Shown one piece after another: positions 20,161-32,100 of a DNA stretch of 64,000 nucleotides. The notes beneath the pieces are model-generated. The model did no database searches, was not told the origin of the DNA, and was given only the letters and a program-made list of their open reading frames with translations. The translations under genes and the position numbers were made by a program. Numbering within the stretch: the stretch's first letter is position 1; each line of letters starts with the position of its first letter. Source of the DNA: Cryptomeria japonica (taxonomy: Eukaryota > Streptophyta > Pinopsida > Cupressales > Cupressaceae); contig NC_081407.1 in assembly GCF_030272615.1 (NCBI RefSeq), positions 145,084,897-145,148,896 on the forward strand, read 5' to 3'.

Positions 20161-23100
20161 ATGTCAGGTTTGAAGGCTGAAGATAGACTTGAGGGAGCCA
20201 TTGATTTTGTTGCTTGGAAAGTCCGTATTCTATTGATCGTTGAAGAGAATAATCTGCTGAAATTTGTAGAAGAAGAAAGTCTGTCTCCTCCAGAAGATGT
20301 TGAAGAGCTGAAACAGTTCAAGAAAGATTCCCTCAAGGCTAGAAGAATCATAATTGAGTCTGTCAAGAATCATCTTGTCACTGTCATATCAAAGTTCGTA
20401 TCTGCCAAGGAAAAGATCAAACACCTGGAAGGGATGTATGAGGTCAACAACCTCAGCAGGGCTCTTGGTCTAAGACAGCAGCTTCTTCACATGAAAATGA
20501 AAGAAGAAGACTCAATCATAGCCTACTTCATGAAGATAAATGAACTAAAGGACAAGCTAAGCACTCTTGACTGCCAAATCTCAGATAAAGATCTTGTTAT
20601 GATTGCATTAAATGGTCTACCTGATGAATAGGAACCATTCATTCGTAGCATTGGTGGAAGAGCCGATCGTCCCAACTTTGAACAACTTCAATCTGATTGC
20701 ATCGAAGAGGAATCTCAAATTGAGTTAAGAGGAAAACTCAAGAACTCTCACAAAGATAATCATGTTCTCTTGGCTAAATCTAGGAAAGGTGAACATTGGA
20801 AGAAAGAAAAGAGAAGCAAAGACTTGAGATCCTCATCCTATGATCCAAGGAAAAAGTCAAGAGATTCCTCTCACATTCGTTGCTTCAGATGTGATAAGTA
20901 TGGTCACTATGCCAGAGATTGTCAGAATGACCCAAAGGAAGGGGAAGCCAACTTAAATGAAGTTACCGAACAAAGTGAAGATTATCTTCTTATCTTTGCT
21001 CTATCCAGCAATGTTCCTACGGACAGCAATACGTGGATACTTGATAGTGATGCCTCCAAACACATCTCAGGATTTCGTGAGCATCTCTCAGATCTGATTG
21101 AAAAAGACACCAACCTTCATGTAGTAGTCGGTGATGATGCTCGATACTCAGTAAAAGGTTCTGGCACTACCTCCTTAACTCTAGATTTTGGTATTTCCTT
21201 ACAACTCTGTGATATTCTCTTTGTACCTAGTATTAAACGAAATCTGATTTCCATTTCTGCGTTAGAAGATAAGGGGTTGCAAATAGCATTTTCTGAAGGG
21301 AAAGTACTCGCTTGGCCTAAGAAATCTAATTTCAAATCTGCTCGTATTATTGGAAATAGATGTGATAGTTTATATAAGCTTGCAGCTAACCCAATCCAAG
21401 CTCTCATTCATGAGACCCCTGAATCATGCGAACTATGGCATAGAAGATTGGGTCACTTACACTTCCAAGCTCTTCCCACTCTCGGTAAAATGGTTAAAGG
21501 TATGCCTAAACTCAGTTTATCTCATGATGATGCTTGTAAAGGTTGTGCAATGGGTAAAAATATAAAGAATCCCTTTCATAAAAGCGATAGTAGGGCTAAA
21601 GAAAGGTTAGAACTTATTCATTCAGATTTATGTGGTCCTATGTCTGTAGCATCCCCTAGCGGTTTCCTATATTATGTTATCTTCATAGATGATTTTTCTA
21701 GAAAAACATGGACCTATTTTCTTAAATCTAAAGAGTCTGAAGAAGTCCTTTAAAGAATTCAAAGCCTTAGTTAAAAATACTACAGGAAATCGAATTAAAT
21801 GTTTGAGATCTGACAATGGAGGTGAATACACCTCAAGTAGTTTCTATGACTTTTGTGTTAAAGCAGGAATTAAGAGGGAGTTTTGCATTCCCTACAATCC
21901 TCAGCAAAATGGAGTTGCTGAAAGAAAGAACAGGACCATTGTTGAAGTTGCAAGGGCCATGATCCATGATCAAGATCTACAACCTTTTCTATGGGCGGAA
22001 GCATCCAAAACAGCAGTTTACATTCAGAATAGATGTCCTCATCGTGCCCTAAAGGATGTGACTCCTGAAGAAGCCTTTACTGGAATCAAACTTGACATCA
22101 GTCACTTAAGGATCCTCGGGAGTTCGGTGTATGTTCATGTACCTAAAGAAAAACGAACCAAGTTGGATCCATCTGGAAAGAAAGGCATCTTAGTGGGTTA
22201 CAGTGAATCTTCCAAAGCCTTCAGGATCTGCATTCCGAGTCAAAAGTATGTTGAGGTAAGCAGAGATGTAACTTTTGAAGAAGATATTGCTTTCAAAAGA
22301 TCTAAAGGTTCATTAACCATCAATAATGATATGATGATTGAAAATCAAGATTCAATAGTTAATGCTAACCCTGAGACTCAGGAGGAGTCTACTGATCTTC
22401 CAGATCAGGAAGTTCAGAATGACCCATTAGAACCTATGCACTCTACCGATATACTTCAAGATATTGTGGTCCCCAAGAAGAGACCACTTTGGGTTAGAAA
22501 CACGATTCAAGATGCTGAAGGATTTGCTGCTCCCAAAGGAACCTTTAGAGATTGCAAGAGATTCCAAAATCATGCCAACTACATCTCTATGATGTGCAAT
22601 ATCATTGAGTTTGAACCTTACAATGTTGAAGAAGCTATGTCTCATCATGCTTGGAAACTAGCCATGGATGAAGAGTATGGGTCTATCATCAAAAATGATG
22701 TCTAGGACATTGTACCCAGACCCAAAGGTAAGTCTGTTGTTTCCTCTAAATGGTTGTTTAAAATTAAACATAATGCTGATGGTAGTATTGAAAAATAAAA
22801 ATCTAGGTTTGTAGCTCGTGGCTTTTCTCAAAAGGAAGGAATAGATTATGAAGAAACCTTTGCCCCTGTTGCTAGATATACTTCTATTACATCTATAATA
22901 GCTATTGCTGCAGCCAAAGGTTGGGAGCTGCACCAAATGGACGTTAAGACAGCATTCTTCAATGGAGTTATTGAAGAAGAAATCTATATTGAGCAACCAG
23001 AAGGTTATGTAATCCATAAAAGAGATTCTCATGTTTGCAGGTTGAAGAAAGCCTTATATGGGCTCAAACAGGCTCCTCGTGCTTGGTATGAAAGAATTGA

Positions 23101-24172
23101 TAAATACTTACTAAGCTTAGGATTTTGCAAGAATGATGTTGATGCTAATATTTACTTGAAAGTTTATAATGGTGAGATGCTTATTTTAGTTCTATATGTG
23201 GATGATTTATTTCTCACTGGTGAAAATAAATTAATCATAAGATGTAAGAAGGAATTAGCCTCAGAATTTGAAATGAAGGACTTAGGTTTAATGCATTACT
23301 TCCTAGGGTTAGAAGTATGACAAAGATCCAATGAAATTTTTCCAAGTCAACGAAAATATACTATTGATATTTTGAAAAGATTTAGGATGATGGATTGTAA
23401 ACCTATGCATACTCCTATGGAATCTAACTTAAAGAAGTTAAGTGTTTCTGCAGCTAACTCTGGTTTTGCAGATCCATCTGAGTACAGGCAGTTGATTGGA
23501 TCTCTGATGTACCTAGTCAATACTAGGCCAGATATCTATTATGCTGTGAATGCTCTCAGTCAGCTCATGAGCTTACCTAAACTTGTCCACCTGGTTGCTG
23601 CCAAGCACATTCTAAGATACCTGCGTGGCACGATTGGCTATGGGCTGAAGTATTCACTGAATACCGCAATCCTCTTGGAAGGCTACTCAGATTCAGATTG
23701 GGCAGGAAGTGTCAAGGACAGGAAAAGTACTTCAGGTATCTACTTCAACTTGGGCTCTGCAGTGATCTCTTGGGCATGTAGAAAGCAATCTTCGGTAGCA
23801 TTAAGCACTGCAGAAGACGAGTACATTGTTGCATCTGTTGCATCCAGAGAAGCAGTATGGCTTCTTAAGCTCCTTGTTGGACTATTTGGTCAAGCTAGTG
23901 GTCCTACCACCATTCACTGCGATAATCAAAGTTGTATAAAGATGTCGGTAAATCCTGTATTTCATGATCGGTCCAAACATGTGGAAACACACTATCATTT
24001 CATTCGGGATATGGTGCAAAGAGGCGCCATTCATCTAAAGTACATCAGCACAGATGAACAGATTGCTGACATCCTCACCAAACCTCTATCCAAAGTGAAG
24101 TTCGAATACTTCAAAGACAGACTTGGTGTTGTGGAAAACGGAACCCTGATTGAGAAGGAGCTTCAATCTCAA
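20161..24172 (+). pseudogene. Copia A gag-pol polyprotein, broken by stops and one frameshift
   Basis: Gag starts MSGLKAEDRLEGAIDFVAWK at 20161. A TAG replaces Trp near 20629 and the same frame then gives the zinc knuckle CFRCDKYGHYARDC (about 20880), protease ILDSDASKHISG (Asp in place of the catalytic Gly) and integrase (HRRLGHLHFQ...CKGCAMG; Asp in [18 protein letters not shown]; Glu in NGVAERKNR). A frameshift near 21750 moves to a second frame that runs to the TGA after 24172. It carries reverse transcriptase (QMDVKTAFFNG, then LILVLYVDDLFLTG) and RNase H ([31 protein letters not shown]). Further stops are at 22703 (Trp to TAG), 22796 and 23318 (Trp to TGA). Domain order protease-integrase-RT-RNase H is copia type. 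A polyprotein of about 1340 codons is a normal length. Confidence 0.92.
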
Positions 24173-24199
24173 TGATTCTATCTGTAGCACTTTGAATCA

Positions 24200-24360
24200 T
24201 TCTTTGCTTGTGTGCAAGAATGAATTATATCCAATCTATGCTTGTGTGCTAGATGGATAATTGTAATAATGTAAAGACCCACTGGTGTATTACACTTTCT
24301 ATGCTTGTGTGCTAGGTGGAAGATGTAATTCTATGCTTGTGTGCTAGATGGAACTTAAAA
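24200..24360 (+). repeat. Short tandem motif in copia A 3' UTR
   Basis: The phrase CTATGCTTGTGTGCTAGATG occurs about four times (near 24204 as a variant, then 24237, 24299 and 24332) between the RNase H stop and the polypurine tract. Spacing is irregular (about 33-62 bp). Confidence 0.7.
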
Positions 24361-24390
24361 GTTCAGATTATGTATTCTCCTCTTCCCTAG

Positions 24391-24408
24391 TTAAGAGGAA
24401 GTGTTGTT
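24391..24408 (+). other. Copia A polypurine tract region
   Basis: TTAAGAGGAAGTGTTGTT immediately precedes the 3' LTR start at 24409. The purine run AAGAGGAAG is the likely plus-strand primer. Confidence 0.65.
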
Positions 24409-24594
24409 TGTAACTAGGGTTATGGGTTCGGATTGCCTTAAGGCAACATCCGAACCCCTTTAGGTCCGAGCCCTATCCTAGGGTAACGTGACCCTAACAT
24501 ATGCCCAGCCCAATATCCACGTTATGCTAAATACACGCCACCAAATATATTGGCGCCAAAACTCAAGGAGGCCGACTTACAATTAAGGATTAAA

Positions 24595-27306
24595 TGTAAT
24601 GTCCCTACTAGTTAGAGATCATTAACCTGCAAAATAGATTGTTAGAATACAACAAACATATATATATAAGTAATCTAAATTGCAATCTAACTTTCAAGTA
24701 CTTACTTAACATAATCACAACTTTTATCTAATAAAAAGGATACGATTGCCATACGAAAGTATGTCTTTAGGCGGCCATGAAGCTCGCCTTCTTGGAACCC
24801 ATCTTGGTTCCAAGCCCTCCAGGAAGTCGAAGGTGAATTCGACTCCTGTCTTGAATGTAATTTCTTACATCCAAGCCCTCCAAAAAATCGAAGCGAATTC
24901 GACTCCTGTCTTGAATGTAATTTCTTACATCCAAGCCCTCCAGGAAATCGAAGGTTAATTCGATTCCTGTCTTGGATGTAATTTCTTACATCCAAGTCCT
25001 TCAGGAAATCGAAGGTTAATTCGATTCCTGTCTTGGGTGTAACCTCTTACACCCAAGCCATCCAAGGAAGACCCTATGTCAATTCTTTGCCTTGGATGAT
25101 GCATCCCATCATCCAAGTCCTCAGAGGGGACCGGCCAGATCCGTCTCTTCTTGGATGAACTTAATCAACCAAGCCATATATATGCATATAGATATTCAGT
25201 ATATATACTGCCCTAGGGATTATCATAATCCCTTCCTTAGACTAAGTGAGTTTCCTTCCTATAGCCTCCATCATATAATCACATTTATATTACATTTTCA
25301 TAGTTGATTATGATTTTTCCATTTATATTTACATCTTCCTAACTTGACATGTATTCCATAACATATATCTCAGAAAATGTCCATTATCGAATATTCACAT
25401 ATATTAATTTATATTCCTACTATTCATTGATACGTATTCCTTAACATATGTCTATACATATCCATTAGTATCTGAAAATCATTCATTAATATCTGTATTA
25501 GATTGTTCATTACTGTATTCATTCATATATATATTAATTTACTATATCCATTAATATATGTATTAAAAATATACGGTATTCATTAACATAAGTACTATCA
25601 TTTTCATTTTATATATCTATTAACATATATAATAACATGTTCGCACAGCTTACCTGTAGTTTGTTGTAGTAGCTTCTGACTTTCTTCCTTGCCACACAGC
25701 AGCCTTTCTATCCTCTGTGCCTTTTCTTCCCCATATTGAATTGAGATATATATATATTAATTATAATTACTATACTAATATCTATTATTATATCAATATC
25801 TACACCTCTGACCTTTATATTATTCCTATAAATATACATAAACAAATAAATGAATTAAATAATATTACCTATGGTTTATGTATTTGCTGATAACCTATTA
25901 TATCAGTTATTAATACTACCACTGGTAAAACATTATTAGTTATTAATATATTTAATGGCTGGTAATGGCAAACAGAACTGACACATGTCAGATCTGGTTT
26001 GCCACTCATGAAATTATGTATTACCGTAGTGCCTATTCCAGCCTATGTTAATATTATTATTCAAATTCTGCATAAAGATATTATCAGACTTCATTAATTA
26101 AACATACTTATTAAACACATCCCATGCATACCACCAATAACAAGGAAGTTGCTGTCTGTGAACTTTATGACAGTTCTGAATTAATCTTCTCGTTTTTCTT
26201 CCCTTGACCCAATAAGGTTGTAAAAGAATCACCAAGTCAATTGATGATGAATAAAGAGATTGTGAATGCCCTCTTATACCATGCACTTAGGATGAGAAGT
26301 TACGTGGATAAGGCATGTCTCATCTTTGTGATTACCTTCCTTCCTAACACATACTAATCGTAACCTTGATAATTAATGCTATCCGCTGCATCCATTTATG
26401 TTAATCACTCATGTATAATTAATCTTCCGATGATTAATATAACTGATCCACTTATCAATGAATACATTTTAACTTTCGACAATATCATGTATCCCTCAAA
26501 GATGGATGGTCTTCTTTTTCCAATCGATGTAGCAGTGGATATATTTATTTCTGATGTTTGGCTGGGTATTATCATGTTTCTTATACCCAGCATCGTCAAT
26601 TATTCTTGCCTTGGTCGATGATATTCTTGTGTGATCATTGTATATGTATACGTTACATTTTACCTTTATTATTCCGTAGACTTTTACTTCCCAGTACTTT
26701 TCGATACTTCACCGATCTGCATTTGTTTTTGTGCGGAATTTTACTATGAGCGAAGGGATTATAATCTTCCCTCTGGCCTAATTTACTTTTGGATATTGCT
26801 TACGTGGCTGGCCATATGTCTTCATTTACGTTCCATATGTGTTTTGCCTTTATTACTCTTTCATTGCTATCCAATTCTTTATGCAGATAGCCACTGATAT
26901 TTTATATTTGATAAATATGAAATTTATATTAATATTTAATAAATATAAATTATATATTAAATCTTGTTTATTATTATTATTAAGATTTATTTAGTTCATT
27001 CTATTCCTTTATTTAGTTATATATATATTTATATTCTAATTGTATTATTATTTATTATTAAATTCTTTTTTAGAGGCATCATCATGTTTTGATTGTTTAG
27101 ATGGGGACATCACATATTTTGATGCCAAGTAAGAGTTAATATCAATTTGAATATTATTAGTAATAAATATTAATAGATATTAATTAAATAATACATTTAA
27201 TAAATAAATAAATTTCAAATAGAAGTTCGTTGTTATTATTATATTAATTAATAATAATAATTACTTCATTTAGGATATATATAACGATCAAGGAGGGGAC
27301 ATGACA
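24595..27306. mobile_element. 2.7 kb solo-LTR-like insertion, TSD TTAAA, with hairpin array
   Basis: Begins TGTAATGTCCC and ends GGGGACATGACA, so the two ends form an inverted repeat of about 11 bp. It is flanked by TTAAA at 24590-24594 and 27307-27311. The uninterrupted sequence is visible in the other LTR of copia A near 19615, which proves the insertion. No gag or pol is found; AT-rich sequence fills 25180-27290. Ends and TSD fit an LTR of the TGTAATGTCCCC family, so a solo LTR is the simplest reading. Orientation is uncertain because both ends match the family terminus. Confidence 0.82.
24791..25173. repeat. Array of seven hairpin units, period about 60 bp
   Basis: Palindromes lie at 24791-24814, 24850-24875, 24910-24935, 24971-24996, 25032-25057, 25091-25117 and 25150-25173. 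All share the base CTTG(G)...CCAAG, but the inner arms vary in step: CTTGGAACC/GGTTCCAAG, CTTGGATGTAA/TTACATCCAAG, CTTGGGTGTAA/TTACACCCAAG, CTTGGATGATG/CATCATCCAAG. The first few units have a second small palindrome, TCGAAGGTTAATTCGA or a variant, between them. Spacing is 59-61 bp throughout. Confidence 0.88.
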
Positions 27307-27765
27307 TTAAAGATGTGTATAAATAAAGACATTTTGCAAGTCAATAATCACCAATTCATTCAGCAAGCAAATGTGAAAACAACTCTACTAATAAGGTGCG
27401 ATTTCATAAGGGAGAAAGCGAATTCAACCAGACTTGTGCAAATTTGTTCAAGAGGACATAGGTGGTGTTGTACAAACTTGGAGAACTTAGAAAGAGCAGA
27501 TCTGCTGTGCAAAAGGATCAGATCTGACAAAGAAGCTAAGTATTGTATTTGTACATTTAAGAGGAGAATATATAATCTGACCTGTGGGTCTTTCATGCTT
27601 GGTTTTTCCTCTTTGGAGGTTTTCCCAGGGTATGTGTGTTTGTCTACTGATTATTTACTTTCTGATTTTACTGAATGTTAACTTATTTGTGACAAACCTA
27701 ATCACAATCTAGGGCATAATTAAAAGATATAAGTCTGATTAACAAACCTAGGGTATAAAATTATA

Positions 27766-27969
27766 CGTTCCACACACATACAAAATGGCAAGAACCTCCA
27801 TTAAATTATTGGTATGAAAACCCTTATAAACTGAAAAAATAAACTGAATATTTCCAGAGCTATCACAACCTACACCAATTCGAGCATGACCAGATTTCCC
27901 TCAGGATGAGCCATCAGTGTTAATTTTCAAGACTCCCAAAGGAGGAGGGGACCAACGACCCTCTCGATT
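27766..27969. repeat. 204-bp direct repeat flanking copia A, right copy
   Basis: Begins immediately after the last base of the copia A 3' LTR and runs on without a break into the rest of LINE 3 at 27970, so this copy keeps the original continuity on its right side. Confidence 0.93.
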
Positions 27970-28510
27970 TATCTTCCACAAAGGATGTCGACATCTATTT
28001 CTCATGATCTGCCTAGTACACCTCCCTCCGAGAGAAGGAACATCTCTTAGAACTGGAAAAGAAAAATTGAATTGTTTACAAATAACAACATCCCTAGGAT
28101 CCACACCTCCAGTAAAATCACACTTTGCCAAGACAATTTCACAAAGGGAATGAAGAATTTTCCCCCACAAATGATGAACTACCATCCTAACATCATGAAA
28201 AATTTGACGATTCCTTTCCAACCAAATATGCCAAATGATGAAAGTGGGACCAAGAGCCCAAGCAATTTGAAGAAAAGAAGTCTTAATAGGGGGCTTACCC
28301 CATCGCTCCCAAAATTCAGCCAAAGAAGAGATATGCCAGCAAGCTTGATTCCAAATACCCCACCAAAAGTGTCAAATTGTCCTAGAGAAAGAGCCCTGAA
28401 AGAAGAGGTGAGACACACACTCCTCACTCCTGCAGCACAAAACGCACATAGAGGGACCCTAAAAGCGATGCTTGCACAAATTATCCCAAGTAAGACATCG
28501 ATTTTAATTT
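27766..28510 (-). pseudogene. LINE 3, 5' part: zf-RVT domain and start of RNase H
   Basis: The minus strand from about 28510 reads TWDNLCKHRF, then MCVLCCRSEECVSHLFFQ and WHFWWGIWNQACW, the zinc-binding region that follows reverse transcriptase in plant L1-type LINEs. It continues with GPTFIIWHIWLERNRQIFHD (28230-28170) and GRWSPPPLGVLKINTDGSS, which opens the RNase H domain at about 27930. The rest of RNase H and the poly(A) tail are at 18843-19438, on the other side of copia A. Reverse transcriptase is missing, so the LINE is 5' truncated near 28510. Stops and a frameshift near 28320 mark it as dead. Confidence 0.85.
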
Positions 28511-29019
28511 ATTCATTATAAGTTTTTGTTTAGTTTTAGATCTTTCTATGTTTTATAAAATCTTAAATGTGCAGAATTGACTTTATAAAAAAAATTATTA
28601 TTTTATTTTTATCAAAATTTTATTAAAAAATAACATTTATTAAAATTTAATATTTTATATATTTTGACTTCTTTTTTTGTGTGTGTATAAAATTAAATTT
28701 AAAAGGTGAATTTAATGTCGAATTTTATTGTTGTCGAACTTGAACTCAAATCGAACCTTGTGACTTACTAAGGTGGTATCTTAAGTAGTGACTTTTGATC
28801 TTCCATTATTTGGATTCTGCTATAAAATTTAATACTCTTAGGTAGCTAAGTTATTTTATTGCCCATAAAGGACTAAGTATTAGTATCAGTTGGCTCAGAT
28901 GCTTGCTTGTGTTTGGCTTTTTAGCCTGGAAATTTAAGTATCTTACTAGCTACATAATAAAAATAATAATAATGAGAATGAGTAAATTGTTTGACATCAT
29001 ATGTTTCTGGTTATGACAG
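28511..29019 (+). other. Intron sequence upstream of the CBL exons
   Basis: AT-rich non-coding DNA ending in TTATGACAG, a splice acceptor for the exon at 29020. I looked here for the preceding CBL exon (EF-hand 2/3) and did not see it. Confidence 0.6.
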
Positions 29020-29100
29020 GTGAAACAGATGGTGATAGCTCTCATGTCTGAATTAGAGATGGACCTTAGTGAACAAGTTGTAGAATCTATAGTGGAAAAG
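29020..29100 (+). CDS. CBL: CBL exon, 81 bp, phase 0
   Basis: Bounded by acceptor TTATGACAG and donor GTGGAG. It encodes 27 residues from VKQMV to VESIVEK. Reading through the donor meets a TAG within 30 bases, which supports splicing here. Confidence 0.88.
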
Positions 29101-32100
29101 GTGGAGGACTATGTGGACTAGGTTGTGATTGTTGAAACATATTTTACTTATAATGTAAACATCTGATATTTTTGGAATCCTTTCTTCATTTTCAAATGCA
29201 GACATTTTCTTTTGTAGATACAAAGGGTGACGGCAAAATTGATCTCCAAGAATGGAAGGAATTTGTGATACAAAATCCACCCATAATGAAGAATATGACT
29301 CTCCCCTACTTGAGGTAATGATTGGATTTTTCAGTGGTGATATTTAATTGATCTTGGAGAAGGCAATTCAACTTACATAATAAGATTATAAGTCACAAAA
29401 AATATGAACTTTTTTTTTCCATGATGTGGGTGCGGGCTGATTGATAGTGGTACATTCCAAAGTGTAGGAGCTGCAAAATGAACAACTTAAATTTTCTAAT
29501 TTTCTGACATGATAGCGAAAACTAGAATGTGTTAAGTTTTTCAGCATGGGAAATAAAGAACTGGAGGGAACACAAATGGATTTTTATGGAGTTTATGAGA
29601 AAAATTACAAACAGAATATTCCCTTATGCTCTTAGACAATGTGCTAGCTTAGGCTTACAATCTCCAAGAGCAGCATTACTAAAGGAATATTTGCTGAAAT
29701 TTCAAAAGACTAACAGTAGCACAAAGTCTTCCAAAAAGTTCCTCAAACCTTTTGCAAGATTTGATTAAATAGATTGTTATCCATCCATAGTTATGTGGGA
29801 CAACATTAGGTTGAACTTTTAAAACAAGAAAGATTATTTTCAAAAGATTCCTAAAGAATTTTTGAAAAGATTTTTAAAAAGGCAATAAGTCTTACCAATG
29901 GAAACCATGCAATTCTTACAAAAGCCACGCATCTTATTGAAGTAACTGTAAATGATGTTCAATTTACATTCAATATGCAAGTTATATTCAAGTAACTGAT
30001 TTTGTTGTATTTATTACTGATTTATTATATAAATCTGATTGTCTTCTTTTATGTGGCAGGAGAGGAGGAGCATTTATAAATTTCAATGTCCATTCTCACA
30101 CATTTCATTTGGCATATATAGTGGGCTGGGTGCGGTCAAGCGATGCCTTGACCGGCCATGTCTTTTGGACATGGCCGATCAAGACATCACTTGATCGTGC
30201 CCCCTCACGATAATGGTGCATGGTGTTTTATTTACCAACCGGTGCATATTAAAACACCCGATAATTATCGGTGGTGCATGGTTATATTAACATTATCTCT
30301 TACACCCGATATAATCGGTGTATATCAAACGATGTTATACTTACACTATCCTTAACACCCGATATAATCGGTGTGAACATAGACTAATCTCAATATTAAA
30401 TGATAGTCTAACCGATAATCATTAAGTCTTATTTGTAAGAGTTAACTCGATTTGTCAATCGGTGAATATGAATAGATTATCAAATTTGGATACTATGATA
30501 ATGAATAGTTAAAATAAAAGGAATGTTTATCAATTGAATGCTTGAGTTTATTCATTTTAATAATCGATATGATAAATGATTGAATGAGAGACTTCATTTA
30601 TCTCTCATTCAATCATTTATCTTACCGAAGCTATCTATACATTAACACTCCCTCTTAGCTAGGTAAGATAAATAAGAGTAGTGTATCAAGCATCACAATT
30701 CAACTGATGGTTAGCATTCATTTACATATTTTAATTTTCTAGGGGATCATATCATCTACTCATGAGATATGAAGTATCGCCTAACCACGTGATACAAAAT
30801 GTCTATCACATTAGTCTTGTGATGATAGGATATCACCTCAGCACGTGATACCAGTATTACCTAATCACGTAATACTTAAGGATAATCATATGAGAAAATA
30901 TTCAATTCTCACCTTTATCCAAGTTATGGCAAGTGCACTAACACTTCATATGAATGTTTTACCATAACACAATCATGGCTTCATCCATGATCCACCAGAG
31001 ATCCAACATGATAACTGGTTTGGACATTATAAGATCGTCACCTTATAATGTCCACATACAAGTGTTCACTATCTTGAGAGATCGTCACCTCTTAGATGTG
31101 AACCCAGGGGATAGAATCCAAAAATTGTCCGAACATGACAAAGAGGTTTACACATTAAGCATCTTATAGGTATGCAAATATAGATTACAAAGCAAATTAC
31201 CTTTCTATCATACCTAAGCCTTTTTTGAAGTGATCAACCTTCACTCTGGAAAGGGGTTTGGTCAGAATGTCTACAGTTTGATCTCCTGTACAAACATATT
31301 CCAATTGGATTGCATTCCTATCTACCATATCTCGCACATAGTGGTATGGAATCTCAATATGCTTGGATCTGTCATGAAACACTGGGTTTACTGAAAGTTT
31401 TATGCAACTCTGGTTGTCACAGTGTATAACAGTGGGTTTCATAGGTTCTCCAAACAACCCCACTAGCAACTTCCTAAGCCATACTGCCTCTCGGGCAGCC
31501 ATAGAAGCTGCAATGTATTCTGCCTCAGTGGAACTTTGAGCTACAGAAGACTGCTTCCTGCTGATCCAAGATATCATAGTTGAACCTAGATTGAAGCAAC
31601 ACCCTGAAGTGCTTTTCCTGTCTGTCACACTTCTAGCCCAATCTGAATCTGTAAATCCATGTAGGTCTATATCAACCTTCTCGTATTTGAGACCAAGGTT
31701 TAGAGTACCTTGTAGGTACCTCATAATGTGTTTCACTGCAACCAGGTGTATCTCCTTCGGTTCACACATTGTTGGTAAACAGATTTGTCACTGCGGTCGT
31801 TTACTTGAAACTGACCCTGTTTGCCCGATGAGCAGTGACAAATGTTCCAGCAGTTGGAGAGATCGTTCTCTGAAACACGATCTTCCTCTGCGTTTGAGAG
31901 GGGCAGCTCCCTCGTATGATAGGGGTGTTTAGGATTTTTTGTGTACTTTTAACCTGAAAGTACATAAAGGAGAAGAAGTAGAACTTAAACACGAAATAAA
32001 GATAGAAACCCCAACAACAAACATACGACCATCAATTGAGATTTCTCAACATTTGCAACAAATTACAAGGGGAATTTATAACGTAATATGCTTAGCCATG

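Larger units (their letters stand above)
19439..27765 (+). mobile_element. Ty1/copia element A, nested, flanked by 204-bp repeats
   Basis: A full-length copia element on the + strand: 5' LTR 19439-20076, tRNA-iMet-type primer-binding site, gag-pol 20161-24172, 3' UTR with short repeats, polypurine tract, and a 3' LTR split by a 2.7 kb LTR insertion (24595-27306). The two LTRs differ at roughly twenty positions of about 640 by eye, so the insertion is moderately old. It sits inside the RNase H domain of LINE 3. Instead of a 5-bp duplication, the element is flanked by 204-bp direct repeats that abut both LTR ends. Confidence 0.92.
24409..27765 (+). repeat. Copia A 3' LTR, split by an insertion
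   Basis: LTR sequence covers 24409-24594 and 27312-27765. Between them lies an LTR insertion with TSD TTAAA. The last bases GGGTATAAAATTATA correspond to the 5' LTR end. Confidence 0.9.

Noticed and set aside
24791-25173. CRISPR-like array (regular about 60-bp spacing)
   Set aside because: The repeats are palindromes that differ between units, linkers are themselves similar, and the DNA is plant nuclear. No cas genes.
24595-27306. DNA transposon with 11-bp TIRs and 5-bp TSD
   Set aside because: The same ends are attached to elements with PBS, gag and a polypurine tract (50591, 56422), so an LTR is the better explanation, although orientation remains open.
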